From Anabaena sp. FACHB-1237 (GTDB lineage Bacteria; Cyanobacteriota; Cyanobacteriia; Cyanobacteriales; Nostocaceae), in the NCBI RefSeq assembly GCF_014696225.1, contig NZ_JACJPV010000009.1, positions 86,667 to 150,666 of the forward strand: a DNA stretch of 64,000 bases. Reading direction: 5' to 3'. The position numbers were made by a program, and so were the translations under genes. The stretch's first letter is position 1; each line of letters opens with the position of its first letter. The notes beneath the pieces were generated by a model, which saw only the letters and a list, made by a program, of their open reading frames with translations, was not told the origin of the DNA and ran no database searches. Of this stretch, positions 43,020-52,162 are shown in pieces.

Positions 43020-43706
43020 CTAACTAAAAATATTTAACAACCAACGATTAATTTCTCCATCATCTTGATTTTGACTACGCTGAATTGCTTCTTTAACAAT
43101 ATCTATTTTTAATCCTGGTAAAACTTTTGATTCTGTAATTTTCCTACTTCCTCTATCAATAATTTCAAAAGCGATAATATCATAATTATTTGCATCTAAT
43201 ACCCAATATTCTTTCACTCCTAAACGTTCATAAAGTAACCTTTTAAACCCTAAATCATCATTAATACAAGTAGCAGCAATTTCTATAACTAATGTTGGTG
43301 CTGATAGTTCATTAATATTGATAGGGGAATTATTTAAAGCAGGAAATTTGAGATCGTTACCAATGTAAAAAGCGATGTCTGGTTGTGATTCTAATTCTCC
43401 TGTTTTTCTAAAACTGGTATTTGTTGCTTCAACAATTTTGATGTTTCTTAAAGTAGCAAATAAACTCACTACTTTAGAAATAACTGCATTATGACGGCCA
43501 TGACGAAAACCTACTGGAGACATTTCTACTCTCATGTAATTTTGACAGTAATAAAACTTTGCTTGTTGATAATGGGAATTATCCGCAATTTTCATAAATT
43601 CATCCCAGTTAGATATTACCCATTTATCTGTAATAATTTGTGGTATATTATTTGATAAATTGGCGGATGAATTAGATATGTTAGTTGGTAAATCAACAAC
43701 TGTCAT
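43020..43706 (-). CDS. Uma2-family putative endonuclease
   Basis: 228 residues from ATG 43706 with GAGAGG 7 bases upstream; the open frame back to 43757 overlaps the ATPase gene and is less likely. YYCQNYMRVEMSPVGFRHGRHNAVISKV, ESQPDIAFYIGND, TLVIEIAATCINDDLGFKRLLYERLGVKEYWVLDAN. The motif is present but with IAATCIN in place of the usual SPST segment, so it is a divergent Uma2. Its ATG follows the stop codon of the SMC-like ATPase by only four bases, so it is clearly co-expressed with it. Confidence 0.83.
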   Translation of the reverse strand: MTVVDLPTNISNSSANLSNNIPQIITDKWVISNWDEFMKIADNSHYQQAKFYYCQNYMRVEMSPVGFRHGRHNAVISKVVSLFATLRNIKIVEATNTSFRKTGELESQPDIAFYIGNDLKFPALNNSPININELSAPTLVIEIAATCINDDLGFKRLLYERLGVKEYWVLDANNYDIIAFEIIDRGSRKITESKVLPGLKIDIVKEAIQRSQNQDDGEINRWLLNIFS

Positions 43707-43710
43707 TATA

Positions 43711-45786
43711 TTACCTCTCTCTTTCAACTTCAATAATTTCCGTATATTCAAAACCATTACAACTTTGTCTCACTAAAGCATATTTTTCATCTCCTAATTC
43801 AATAAAATCTTGTTCACAATTAGGTTTAGTGGAATAATAAGTTAATACATATTCCCTCCCTATTCTATCAGCAATTTCTTCTTCAACTTCTACTCTCCAT
43901 TGTGTTTTAGTTACTAATACCACTAATTGATTTGCTAATTTGGGAATTGTTTGGGCAATATGACGACGAGAATTAGCATCTAAACTGCCAAAAGGTGAAT
44001 CCATGACTATAGGAAAGGTGCTACTATCGGGAACTATAATGATTTTTCTCTTTTCGTTCCATTCTCTGACTTTATCAATTATACTAGCAATAAATGACAG
44101 GCTGAGAATTTGATTTTCTCCTGTGGAAGCTGCTACTGGTGCTTCTATTCCTGTGGTATTTTCTACTAATATTAGTTCATATTTTTCGGTTATTTTGGGT
44201 ATATAGGGGGTAAAAGAAATTTGAAAAAATATTTCTTGAACTCGCTTTTCTAATTGTAGTCTAAATTGGTTCTCTTGTCTATTTTTGACTTCTATTAATC
44301 TTTCAATTGCGTCTTGAGTGGCGGTAATTCGACGTTGTGCTAATATTTGTCTTTCTTCATTTTGTTTTTGTTTAGAAAGTTGTTTAATTAAACTATCTAA
44401 TTGGGTTTTTATATGGGAAATTTCTTTTTCATTTGCACCTTGTTCTCTATTTAATTCATCAATTTTTGCTTCTATGAAATCTAGCCTTTTTTGTAATCCA
44501 CTAATATCTTCATTAGGATCTTTTCGCAATACTTCCTCTATTTGATCTATTTCTTTTTCAATTTGGGATATTGTATCTCTGAGTTGGGTATTTCTCAGTT
44601 GTTCTCTATCTACATTCTCCCAAAATAATATGGCTTGTTTATCAAGATCATCTATTTGCGCTCCCATGCGAATTGCTGTTTCTTCTACTGTGGAAGATCC
44701 TGTTTTTCTTAGTAATGATTTGACGTGAAAATGTCCATGTCCTCCTTCTTTTAATTCTGCGCCACAAATACATCTTCCATTTTGAATTAAGTCTGATACA
44801 AATTCTTTGGAAATTCCTGATGTGAGTTCTCCTCTCTGTTTTAAATGGGTGATAATTTCTCTAAATTTACTATTGGTGTCTCCTAATAAAACTGTATAGG
44901 CTTGTTTGGAGATGATCTTTTTAATGGTTTCTTTGGTTTTTTTTAGTTCTTCTTGATTGGTACGTTTTTGAGTTTCTAAATTCTGCCGTCTTTCTTGTAA
45001 TTCTTTGACAGCAGATAGTTCTATTAGTCGGTTACTAATGTCTTTTTTAAATGTCTGTTGATGTTCTAATTCTCTTTTGATTTCTGTTTGTCTTTGATGC
45101 AGTTTTTCTGTTTCTGTTTCTAGTTCTTTTTGTTGATTTAATAGTTGTTTTGTCTCCGCATCTCCAATTGCTGCTAATTCACTATCTAGGCTTTTTTTGG
45201 CTTCTTTTAAATGTCTAATTGCTAGTTCAATGACTTTTACTCCTAAAAATGTTTCTGTTGCTTCTGCTATTTCTGATCTTTTATCAGAACGTACTATTTG
45301 TTCTATTCTTTCTCCATCGAAAAAGAAATATTGATGTAATATTGATGGCAGGATATTGTTAATTATTTCTTCTGGTGGTTCAATGGGAAAATACCATTTA
45401 CCATCGTCTCCAGAAACTTGAATTGTTAGTTTACTTTTGCTGGTTTCTAAAAATAAGTTGCTGCTTTTATGTGTGCGACAAGTGCGTTTTGCACGGTAAC
45501 GGTTTCCTTCATGTTCCCAACCAACTTCTACCCAACATTCTATGGTTTGATTATGTTCTGCTTCGGCGATCGCTCTCTTATTTACTAACTGGTCAACAGC
45601 AGCAAATGCGGCAGTGAATTTCTCATATAATACCCATGTAAAGGCATTCAATATTGTGGTTTTTCCTGCGCCATTATTCCCATGAATAATTGTTGTATTT
45701 CGTAGGTCATTTTCCGCTATGATAATTTCTGGTGTCTTCCCATAAAATGACCGAAAATTATACAATCTGATGGATGTTAATTTCAT
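43711..45786 (-). CDS. Second SMC/DndD-like ATPase of the Dnd island
   Basis: 691 residues. N-terminal MKLTSIRLYNFRSFYGKTPEI with Walker A HGNNGAGKTTILNAF (residues 36-44 core), FFFDGERIEQIVRSDKRSEIA (the FDGE segment found in DndD), and a long coiled coil (about 200-540). A CxC hook-like motif (NGRCICGAEL) lies near its middle. The signature is STGENQILSLSFIASII and Walker B is FPIVMDSPFGSLDANSRR. It is not a copy of the dndD at 35674: the coiled coil and C-terminus (WRVEVEEEIADRIGREYVLTYYS) differ. It overlaps the upstream 67-residue gene by 4 bases (ATGA). Likely a partner or effector ATPase in phosphorothioate-linked defence; specific role unknown. One HIP1 site is present. Confidence 0.85.
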   Translation of the reverse strand: MKLTSIRLYNFRSFYGKTPEIIIAENDLRNTTIIHGNNGAGKTTILNAFTWVLYEKFTAAFAAVDQLVNKRAIAEAEHNQTIECWVEVGWEHEGNRYRAKRTCRTHKSSNLFLETSKSKLTIQVSGDDGKWYFPIEPPEEIINNILPSILHQYFFFDGERIEQIVRSDKRSEIAEATETFLGVKVIELAIRHLKEAKKSLDSELAAIGDAETKQLLNQQKELETETEKLHQRQTEIKRELEHQQTFKKDISNRLIELSAVKELQERRQNLETQKRTNQEELKKTKETIKKIISKQAYTVLLGDTNSKFREIITHLKQRGELTSGISKEFVSDLIQNGRCICGAELKEGGHGHFHVKSLLRKTGSSTVEETAIRMGAQIDDLDKQAILFWENVDREQLRNTQLRDTISQIEKEIDQIEEVLRKDPNEDISGLQKRLDFIEAKIDELNREQGANEKEISHIKTQLDSLIKQLSKQKQNEERQILAQRRITATQDAIERLIEVKNRQENQFRLQLEKRVQEIFFQISFTPYIPKITEKYELILVENTTGIEAPVAASTGENQILSLSFIASIIDKVREWNEKRKIIIVPDSSTFPIVMDSPFGSLDANSRRHIAQTIPKLANQLVVLVTKTQWRVEVEEEIADRIGREYVLTYYSTKPNCEQDFIELGDEKYALVRQSCNGFEYTEIIEVERER

Positions 45787-45986
45787 TGCACGGCTTCCTT
45801 AATTATCATTAATATATCATCATTAATTGCTGCTTTACTCTTGCGAGCTAATCTTGATTTTTCTAATTTGCACACTTTTTCGATGATCTGTTTTACTTCT
45901 GGTGGTGCGCTCATAATTGGTTTTTGTACATCTTCAATGGCAATATTTTCACTCTCTGACTCTATATTTGATTCTATTAACATCAT
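45783..45986 (-). CDS. 67-residue protein coupled to the second ATPase
   Basis: 67 residues: an acidic N-terminal part (MMLIESNIESESENIAIEDVQ) and a basic helical part (PEVKQIIEKVCKLEKSRLARKSKAAINDDILMIIKEAVQ). The stop codon overlaps the ATPase start codon (ATGA), a strong sign that the two products are made together in defined ratio. I do not recognise the family. It might be a small regulator, antitoxin-like partner or subunit of the ATPase. First gene of the minus-strand set. Confidence 0.65.
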   Translation of the reverse strand: MMLIESNIESESENIAIEDVQKPIMSAPPEVKQIIEKVCKLEKSRLARKSKAAINDDILMIIKEAVQ

Positions 45987-46460
45987 TTTTATGTAATCTT
46001 TGGTGTAACTAACTTTCTCTCTATTTTAACCATGTTTGCACCGACATTTATCACTGTAAATTTTATGTAATATTTTAAAATAAAAATTACAAAAAATTTG
46101 TTTTTTGCTGTAGAAACTAGTTGACTTTTTCCTATATTTAATGATAAATTATAAGATGATAGTTTTATAATTAAAATTTGCTTTAATGTAAAAAGATACA
46201 AATATTCCATTATAAAAAATATAGCATATAAATCTAAATCTCATTATTAAGATTTGTAAATTTTGTAAATAAATATAGCTCCAATAACAAAGTAATATTT
46301 AATACTAATATATTTATTGATAATTTTTATGTAAAAATTAATTTAGAAAATACTGATAAAAGATCAAACTTGTCAGGTATAGGTTGAGAAGTATGGAATA
46401 TTATTGTTAAAATTATTAATGAATGATTGTAAAAATATTGTTTGATAAACCGATAAAAAT
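45987..46460. other. Very AT-rich divergent spacer before uvrB
   Basis: About 470 bases, clearly poorer in G+C than the flanking genes. It holds promoters for the minus-strand ATPase set and for uvrB. A minus-strand open frame at 45989-46210 has no ribosome binding site and low-complexity composition, so it is not called. No clear LexA-like box was seen. Confidence 0.4.
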
Positions 46461-48461
46461 ATGACACAATTTCAATTAAAAGCACCTTTTACGCCCACAG
46501 GAGATCAACCACAGGCGATCGCCCAATTAGTAAATAGTATTACGAAAGGCGATCGCTATCAAACATTATTAGGAGCGACGGGAACAGGAAAAACATTTTC
46601 CATAGCAGCAGTAATTGAAAAAATAGGAAAACCCACTTTATTATTAGCACATAATAAAACTTTAGCCGCACAGTTATGTAACGAATTGAGAGAATTTTTT
46701 CCTGATAATGCAGTGGAATATTTTGTTAGTTATTACGACTATTATCAACCAGAAGCATATCTTCCTCAAACAGACACATACATAGAAAAAACCTCTGCAA
46801 TTAATGAAGAAATAGATATGTTAAGACATTCTGCAACTCGTTCATTATTTGAAAGAAAAGATGTCATAGTAGTATCATCAATTAGTTGTATTTATGGGTT
46901 AGGAATGCCAGCAGAATATTTAAAAGCTGCCATACATTTAGAAATAGGCATGGAACTAGATCAACGTCAAGTATTAAGACAATTAACATCAGTCCAATAT
47001 ACCCGTAATGATGTAGAAATGGGCAGAGGAAAATTTAGAGTTAGGGGTGATATTTTAGAAATTGGACCAGCTTATGAAGATAGAATTATTAGAATTGAAT
47101 TTTTTGGAGATGAAATAGAAGCTATTAGATATATTGATCCTATTACTGGGGAAATTATCAGTAGTTTAGGGATGATCAATATATATCCAGCACGGCACTT
47201 TGTCACACCAAAAGAAAGAGTAGAAATGGCTTGTACAGAGATTTATGAAGAGTTAAAACAGCAAAAATTAGCATTAGAAGAAATGGGAAAATTAGTAGAA
47301 GCACAAAGAATTGATCAAAGAACTCGTTATGATTTAGAAATGTTAAGAGAAGTGGGATATTGTAACGGAGTAGAAAATTATTCCCGTTATTTAGCAGGAA
47401 GAAATGCCGGAGAACCTCCAGAATGTTTAATTGATTATTTTCCCAAAGATTGGTTATTAGTAATAGATGAATCTCACGTTACAGTACCTCAATTACGGGG
47501 AATGTATAATGGAGATCAAGCTAGAAAAAAAGTATTAATAGATCATGGTTTTCGACTTCCCAGCGCTGCGGATAACCGTCCTTTAAAAGCAGAGGAATTT
47601 TGGGAAAAAGTCAATCAATGTATTTTTGTTTCTGCAACTCCTGGAGATTGGGAAGTTGAAGTTTCTGGTGATAATATTGTAGAACAAGTTATTAGACCTA
47701 CAGGAGTAATTGATCCAGAAGTATTTGTCAGACCAACAGCAGGACAAATTGATGATTTATTAGGAGAAATTAAAGATCGAGTACATCGTCAAGAACGGAC
47801 TTTAATTACTACTTTAACTAAAAAAATGGCAGAAGACTTGACAGAATATTTAGATGATCAAAGGATTAAAGTCAAATATTTACACTCAGAAATTAACTCA
47901 ATTCAAAGAATAGAAATTATCCAAGAATTGCGAGATGGTAATTTTGATGTATTAGTGGGAGTAAATTTATTAAGGGAGGGTTTAGACTTACCAGAAGTTT
48001 CTTTAGTAGTGATCATGGATGCAGATAAGGAAGGTTTTTTACGTGCGGAAAGGTCATTAATTCAAACCATTGGCCGCGCAGCAAGACATATTAAAGGAAC
48101 GGCAATTTTATATGCTGATAAATTAACAAATAGCATGATTAAAGCTATAGATGAAACTGAAAGAAGACGGGGAATACAAATGGCTTATAATAAGTTGCAT
48201 GGTATCACACCACAACCGATTATCAAAAAATCTAGCAATGCCATTTTATCATTTTTAGATATGTCCAGAAAACTGAATGCAACAGAGTTGCAAACAGTGG
48301 ATGAACATATAGATGAAATAGAGTTGGAGAGTATTCCTCAACTAATTTCAGTGTTAGAAAAACAAATGAAAGAAGCAGCAAAGAATATGGAATTTGAACA
48401 AGCTGCAAAATTACGCGATCGCATTAAACATTTACGAGATAAAATGTTAGGAAGACCGTAA
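46461..48461 (+). CDS. uvrB: Excinuclease ABC subunit B
   Basis: 666 residues. Walker [12 protein letters not shown] (about 37-46), the damage-probing beta-hairpin region [20 protein letters not shown], Walker B-type [15 protein letters not shown], helicase motif [11 protein letters not shown] and the C-terminal UVR motif [26 protein letters not shown] are all present. It loads damaged DNA with UvrA and recruits UvrC for nucleotide excision repair. Length and order are standard. HIP1 sites near the 5' end. It stands alone on plus. Confidence 0.98.
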   Translation: MTQFQLKAPFTPTGDQPQAIAQLVNSITKGDRYQTLLGATGTGKTFSIAAVIEKIGKPTLLLAHNKTLAAQLCNELREFFPDNAVEYFVSYYDYYQPEAYLPQTDTYIEKTSAINEEIDMLRHSATRSLFERKDVIVVSSISCIYGLGMPAEYLKAAIHLEIGMELDQRQVLRQLTSVQYTRNDVEMGRGKFRVRGDILEIGPAYEDRIIRIEFFGDEIEAIRYIDPITGEIISSLGMINIYPARHFVTPKERVEMACTEIYEELKQQKLALEEMGKLVEAQRIDQRTRYDLEMLREVGYCNGVENYSRYLAGRNAGEPPECLIDYFPKDWLLVIDESHVTVPQLRGMYNGDQARKKVLIDHGFRLPSAADNRPLKAEEFWEKVNQCIFVSATPGDWEVEVSGDNIVEQVIRPTGVIDPEVFVRPTAGQIDDLLGEIKDRVHRQERTLITTLTKKMAEDLTEYLDDQRIKVKYLHSEINSIQRIEIIQELRDGNFDVLVGVNLLREGLDLPEVSLVVIMDADKEGFLRAERSLIQTIGRAARHIKGTAILYADKLTNSMIKAIDETERRRGIQMAYNKLHGITPQPIIKKSSNAILSFLDMSRKLNATELQTVDEHIDEIELESIPQLISVLEKQMKEAAKNMEFEQAAKLRDRIKHLRDKMLGRP

Positions 48462-48481
48462 TTTAGTGATTAGAAATCACC

Positions 48482-48551
48482 GCTACACAAACAAAACCTA
48501 CCTGGGTAGGTTATAATTTAAGTCCACGCAGGTGGACTTTGCTTGTGTAGT
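48482..48551. repeat. Small dispersed element with inverted ends (CTACACAA...TTGTGTAG)
   Basis: CTACACAAACAAA at the left and TTTGCTTGTGTAG at the right are inverted with one mismatch. Inside are two hairpins, CCTACCtgGGTAGG and GTCCACgcagGTGGAC. This three-hairpin element is widespread in Nostocales spacers. Located between convergent uvrB and the TPR gene, it may stop both transcripts. Confidence 0.65.
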
Positions 48552-48583
48552 AGTGAATTACATTGGCCATGATTTTTTAATGA

Positions 48584-49201
48584 TCAATTATTTCTCAAAT
48601 TCTTATGTACCACTGACAAATACCACATATAATCATCAATTTTATAATCATCCGCAGCTTTGATAATATAATCTTGTGCTAACTGTAAATTACCTTGTGC
48701 TTCATAATATAAACCCACATAAAGATGACTGTAAAACTTACCCTTTAAACCTGGCAATTTCCCCACATTCAAAACATCATCCACTGTACACATACCTGCA
48801 AACAAATCATAAATAGCAACCATAATTTTTCGCGGATCATTTTTCACAGGTAATAATGAATTACGCGCTTCTTCCATACCCGATAACCGCGCAATACAAA
48901 GATATCTCCAAACCGTTTCTTCCACATCTTGAGAATTAACAGTTAAATCAATTTCAAATTGTTTTGCACCATCGGCAAATCTATCTACATAATAATATGA
49001 TAAACCTCTTTGCCACAAATAAGGCGTAATACTAAAATCTAAATTTTCAGCCATATCAAAATCTGCAATAGACTCCTCTATTTTACCTAATTTAAAATAG
49101 ATCATACCCCTTTGTACATAATATCTAGGATTATTTGGTTCTTGTTTGATAGTATTATTCCATTGTTCTAGTTGTGCTGCTAAAGAGGTTTTAAAAAACA
49201 T
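48584..49201 (-). CDS. TPR-repeat protein
   Basis: 205 residues, no signal peptide. TPR-like helical pairs: LEQWNNTIKQEPNNPRYYVQRGMIYFKLGKIEESIADFDMAENLD (about 12-56), PYLWQRGLSYYYVDRFADGAKQFEID, and a later SHLYVGLYYEAQGNLQLAQDYIIKAADDYKIDDYMW. A middle segment (WRYLCIARLSGMEEARNSLLPVKNDPRKIMV) is irregular. Conserved hypothetical in cyanobacteria and algae, where related TPR proteins are annotated only by repeat. Cytoplasmic scaffold is the likely role. Confidence 0.8.
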   Translation of the reverse strand: MFFKTSLAAQLEQWNNTIKQEPNNPRYYVQRGMIYFKLGKIEESIADFDMAENLDFSITPYLWQRGLSYYYVDRFADGAKQFEIDLTVNSQDVEETVWRYLCIARLSGMEEARNSLLPVKNDPRKIMVAIYDLFAGMCTVDDVLNVGKLPGLKGKFYSHLYVGLYYEAQGNLQLAQDYIIKAADDYKIDDYMWYLSVVHKNLRNN

Positions 49202-49264
49202 ATATTTATCTAAGTTGTTTGCTGGTAAATTGGTTAATTTCGTGACATTAGTAATTAATAACCC

Positions 49265-49387
49265 AAGTTGCTAGTTATTAATTTTCGGATATTTTGTAGT
49301 CTGTAGGGTACGTCAGGCAGAATAATTTAGGTTAAAATCACCAATTTTAAGATTCTGACGCACCCTACTTCATGCAACTGGCAACTT
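49265..49387. mobile_element. Inverted-end element related to family I (about 123 bp)
   Basis: Ends AAGTTGCTAGTTA (49265-49277) and TGCAACTGGCAACTT near 49372-49386 are inverted. Inside, GTAGGGTACGTCAG and CTGACGCACCCTAC form a second inverted pair. The internal GTGCGTCAGA/CTGACGCACC block is shared with the 123-bp element at 63878-64000, so both may be one subfamily. Confidence 0.5.
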
Positions 49388-49458
49388 ACATTATTATACT
49401 CGATTTGTTTGGTAAAAATCAAATTCTAGCCTTATAATAATTAAGGTATTCTTGATAT

Positions 49459-49487
49459 GTAGGGTTTTAGCAATGCTAAACTCCTAC
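49459..49487. repeat. 29-base palindrome before the CPBP protease gene
   Basis: GTAGGGTTTTAGCA-A-TGCTAAACTCCTAC, two mismatched positions. It lies 28 bases before the ATG at 49516, so a leader hairpin is expected. Confidence 0.55.
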
Positions 49488-49515
49488 TGCTTACGTCGAA
49501 AAAAAAGAGGAATAA

Positions 49516-51039
49516 ATGACCATCAAAAGATTACTATTAATTGCACTTACACTATTAGCAGTGATATTATCAGGTACATCATTATTTAATAGTTGGCAAA
49601 AACCACAATTTCAAAGTCGTTTGGAACTCTACCAGACGAATATTATCTTACAGGCACAAGCCTGGCAATCACAAAATAGTCAAGATGATAGTTTACAAAC
49701 AATTCAAGAAGCAGTTTTAGGAGATAAACCTTTAGAAAGCGCGATCCAACAATATCAAGAAGCAAGTACATCTATTGAAAATAGCTTGTTAAGTATCAAT
49801 AAACAATTAGAAAGTTCAAATTCTTCTGAAGATTCTGATGCTATACCTGATGAAAAAACCATCAGAAAATCAATTTCCGAACTAGAAAAATTACTCGCAG
49901 AAGTTAAATTACGTTTAGGAATTTTACAAGCTAAACAAGGTAAAATAGAACAAGCTACTCAAACTTGGTATGAATTAACCAAATATACAAATATCAACTC
50001 TCAATTTCTACAAACAGCTAAGGTTTTAAATGGAATATGGAGTCAACCTTACCAATTATTCCCCAATTCTCAACAAGTCATTCAGAAAAATTTAGATAGT
50101 TGGTTTAAAACTACTGCTTTAATTCAACTATATCAATTAGAACAAAGAAAAGATGATTTATTAGCCTTAGAAATTGCCCAACAAGAAGCAGCAAGTACGG
50201 CTTTGTTCAAATTAGCCATAATTGCGACAATTCCCACCTTAACAGCTTTTACAGGGTCAATTGTGTTAATTATTTTATTGATACAACGTCTATTAAAAGG
50301 TCGAGAGTCAATATTAGCTACAAATAGTGATTTAGTTTGGGAAACTCCTTGGAATTGGGAAATTATTATTCAGGTTTTTGTATTAGGTTTTTTCTTGATG
50401 GGGCAACTTTTTATCCCAGAATTGTTTGCTATTTTACCTATTCCTCGACATAGTGGTAATGTGAGAATTGACGCTTTGACAATTTTAATTAGTTATTTAA
50501 TGGTAGCTTTTGGGGCATTATCTGTTTTATATTTTTCCATCAAGAGGTATTTTCCTTTACCTGAGTATTGGTTTCGGTTTAATTTGTTTAGTAACTGGTT
50601 TTTGTGGGGTTTAGGAGGTTATTGTGCTGCTTTACCAATTGTGGTTATTGTATCATTAGTTAATCAAAAATTATGGCAGGGACAAGGTGGCAGTAACCCT
50701 TTATTGCAAATGGCTTTAGAAAGTAGAGATAATGTAGCATTAGGTATATTTTTTAGTACGGCGGCCATTGCAGCACCTCTATTTGAAGAAATGCTATTTC
50801 GCGGTTTTCTATTACCTTCTTTGACTCGTTATACTTCAGTATGGGGGGCAATTTTAGCAAGTAGTTTATTATTTGCTGCTGCCCATTTGAGTTTATCAGA
50901 AATTTTACCATTAACTGCGTTAGGTGTGGTTTTAGGTGTGGTTTATACTCGTTCTCGTAATTTACTAGCACCTATGTTTCTTCATAGTCTTTGGAATAGT
51001 GGTACATTACTGAGTTTGTTTATTTTAGGTAGCAAATAA
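49516..51039 (+). CDS. CPBP-family intramembrane metalloprotease (Rce1/CAAX-like)
   Basis: 507 residues. An N-terminal anchor (KRLLLIALTLLAVILSGTSLF) is followed by a soluble, Gln-rich region (about 30-220). A membrane domain of eight or so helices has the family motifs: FEEMLFRGFLLP (Glu 424-425), the AAHLSLSEI box (His) and HSLWNSGTL. These residues form the active site of glutamic/metallo CPBP proteases. The long N-terminal domain is characteristic of large cyanobacterial members. Substrates unknown. Upstream lies a palindrome, and a family I element starts 21 bases after the stop. Confidence 0.88.
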   Translation: MTIKRLLLIALTLLAVILSGTSLFNSWQKPQFQSRLELYQTNIILQAQAWQSQNSQDDSLQTIQEAVLGDKPLESAIQQYQEASTSIENSLLSINKQLESSNSSEDSDAIPDEKTIRKSISELEKLLAEVKLRLGILQAKQGKIEQATQTWYELTKYTNINSQFLQTAKVLNGIWSQPYQLFPNSQQVIQKNLDSWFKTTALIQLYQLEQRKDDLLALEIAQQEAASTALFKLAIIATIPTLTAFTGSIVLIILLIQRLLKGRESILATNSDLVWETPWNWEIIIQVFVLGFFLMGQLFIPELFAILPIPRHSGNVRIDALTILISYLMVAFGALSVLYFSIKRYFPLPEYWFRFNLFSNWFLWGLGGYCAALPIVVIVSLVNQKLWQGQGGSNPLLQMALESRDNVALGIFFSTAAIAAPLFEEMLFRGFLLPSLTRYTSVWGAILASSLLFAAAHLSLSEILPLTALGVVLGVVYTRSRNLLAPMFLHSLWNSGTLLSLFILGSK

Positions 51040-51059
51040 TAGCTGTCAGCTATCATTTT

Positions 51060-51207
51060 AGGACTTATGCAAGTGTCACACTAAAAAATCTGTTGAGTGG
51101 GTGCGTCAGATATGAACAATTTGGTTATTTACATGATTTATACTGTCTGACGTGGTTGGTAAGCTTGTCAAACCACACCCTATCAATGTGCCAGTTGCTT
51201 AAGTCCT
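51060..51207. mobile_element. MITE-like element family I, copy C
   Basis: 148 bp, AGGACTTATGCAAGTGTCAC...CCAGTTGCTTAAGTCCT, in the same orientation as copy A. Terminal substitutions (TTATGC, GCTTAAG) show slight decay. Confidence 0.78.
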
Positions 51208-51506
51208 GCATTTATTTATGAAAATATAGGGTTTGAGAATTATACTCAAGTCCTATTTTTTTATGTATTTTCATCATTTATGCCTAAGTGTTCGTAAATT
51301 TTATGACTTATTTAATCATCATCAGCTATCCTGTTTTCCCAAGGTTATGCAATTTTCACGCCATTTTTACAAAATTATCCTGATAAGTATATTATAAATT
51401 CGTAAATGATAGTCATACCAGTTTTAAAAACTTTAAAAACTTTATTTAGAAGGAAAATATACTCTCCATATTTTCTATCTTCTCTATTACCTAATATACT
51501 GAAATT
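51208..51506. other. AT-rich intergenic region
   Basis: About 300 bases between a family I element and the TM2 gene. Nothing recognisable apart from the promoter region near the TM2 gene. Confidence 0.35.
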
Positions 51507-51782
51507 ATGACCCATCTTAAATCATCTCACGCTACAAAACAAATATTAGCTAGTTATGCTGCAATTATCTTTGGTGGTTTTGGACTGCATAAATTTATTT
51601 TAGGTTACAAATCTGAAGGGTGTATAATGTTAATTATTGCTGTAGTTGGTGGTGCTTTAACCTACGGTTTTGCATTAATAATTATGCAGATTATTGCACT
51701 AATTGAAGCTATGATCTATTTAAACAAAAGTTCTGAAGATTTTAGTAATACTTATTTTGTCAAAAAACAAGGTTGGTTTTAA
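51507..51782 (+). CDS. TM2-domain membrane protein
   Basis: 91 residues. The TM2 domain occupies almost all: ILASYAAIIFGGFGLHKFILGYKSEGCIMLIIAVVGGALTYGFALIIMQIIALIEAMIYL, with the GGxGxHkFyLG-type turn between two membrane helices. No attached domain. TM2 proteins are common in bacteria and their role is not established. It is followed within 45 bases by an ATCCCtgaa...GGGGAT hairpin and then by repeat elements. Confidence 0.85.
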   Translation: MTHLKSSHATKQILASYAAIIFGGFGLHKFILGYKSEGCIMLIIAVVGGALTYGFALIIMQIIALIEAMIYLNKSSEDFSNTYFVKKQGWF

Positions 51783-51792
51783 TTCATACATC

Positions 51793-51825
51793 CATATCCC
51801 TGAATTATTGAAGAAGTCGGGGATA
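51793..51825 (+). terminator. Imperfect hairpin after TM2 gene
   Basis: ATATCCCTGAATT (from 51794) pairs imperfectly with the AAGTCGGGGATAT ending at 51826, one of the ATCCCCGACTT family. No long T run; termination strength uncertain. Confidence 0.45.
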
Positions 51826-51826
51826 T

Positions 51827-51926
51827 TAAGCTGTTGTGCTTTTAACTTGAATAATTAATACAAGCAAGATGCTTGTGCTACTGTAACTTCAGATTTTTTA
51901 ATTATACAGTGCTGCACATTAGCTTA
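51827..51926. mobile_element. MITE-like element family III, copy 2
   Basis: 100 bp, nearly identical to 14394-14497 except for a 4-base deletion (GTGAGTGCTGC becomes GTGCTGC). A family I copy begins six bases after it. Confidence 0.7.
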
Positions 51927-51931
51927 TTAAT

Positions 51932-52079
51932 AGGACTTACACAAGTGTCACACTAAAAAATCTGTTGAGTGGGTGCGTCAGATATCAACAATTTGGTTAT
52001 TTACATGATTTATACTGTCTGACGTGGTTGGTGAACTTGTGGAACCAGACCCTACCAATGTGCCAGTTGCGTAAGTCCT
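51932..52079. mobile_element. MITE-like element family I, copy D
   Basis: 148 bp, AGGACTTACACAAGTGTCAC...CCAGTTGCGTAAGTCCT, in the same orientation as copies A and C, directly beside a family III copy. Confidence 0.78.
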
Positions 52080-52162
52080 GATTAATTTTTTTAATCTTTA
52101 ATTTCTGATTTTCAACTATCATATTTGGCATAATCAATAGATAGTTAATATAAGAATTAGCC

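Noticed and set aside
43707..43757. Longer start for the third Uma2 gene
   Set aside because: Would overlap the ATPase 3' end; ATG 43706 has GAGAGG at good spacing and begins the protein normally.
35203..45986. Reading the island as an Ssp or BREX system
   Set aside because: dndC, dndD, dndE and DGQHR-type dndB are all recognisable, and no SspB/SspC/SspD or BREX genes are present.
45989..46210. 73-residue open frame on minus upstream of the 67-residue gene
   Set aside because: Very AT-rich low-complexity sequence, no ribosome binding site, most likely leader DNA.
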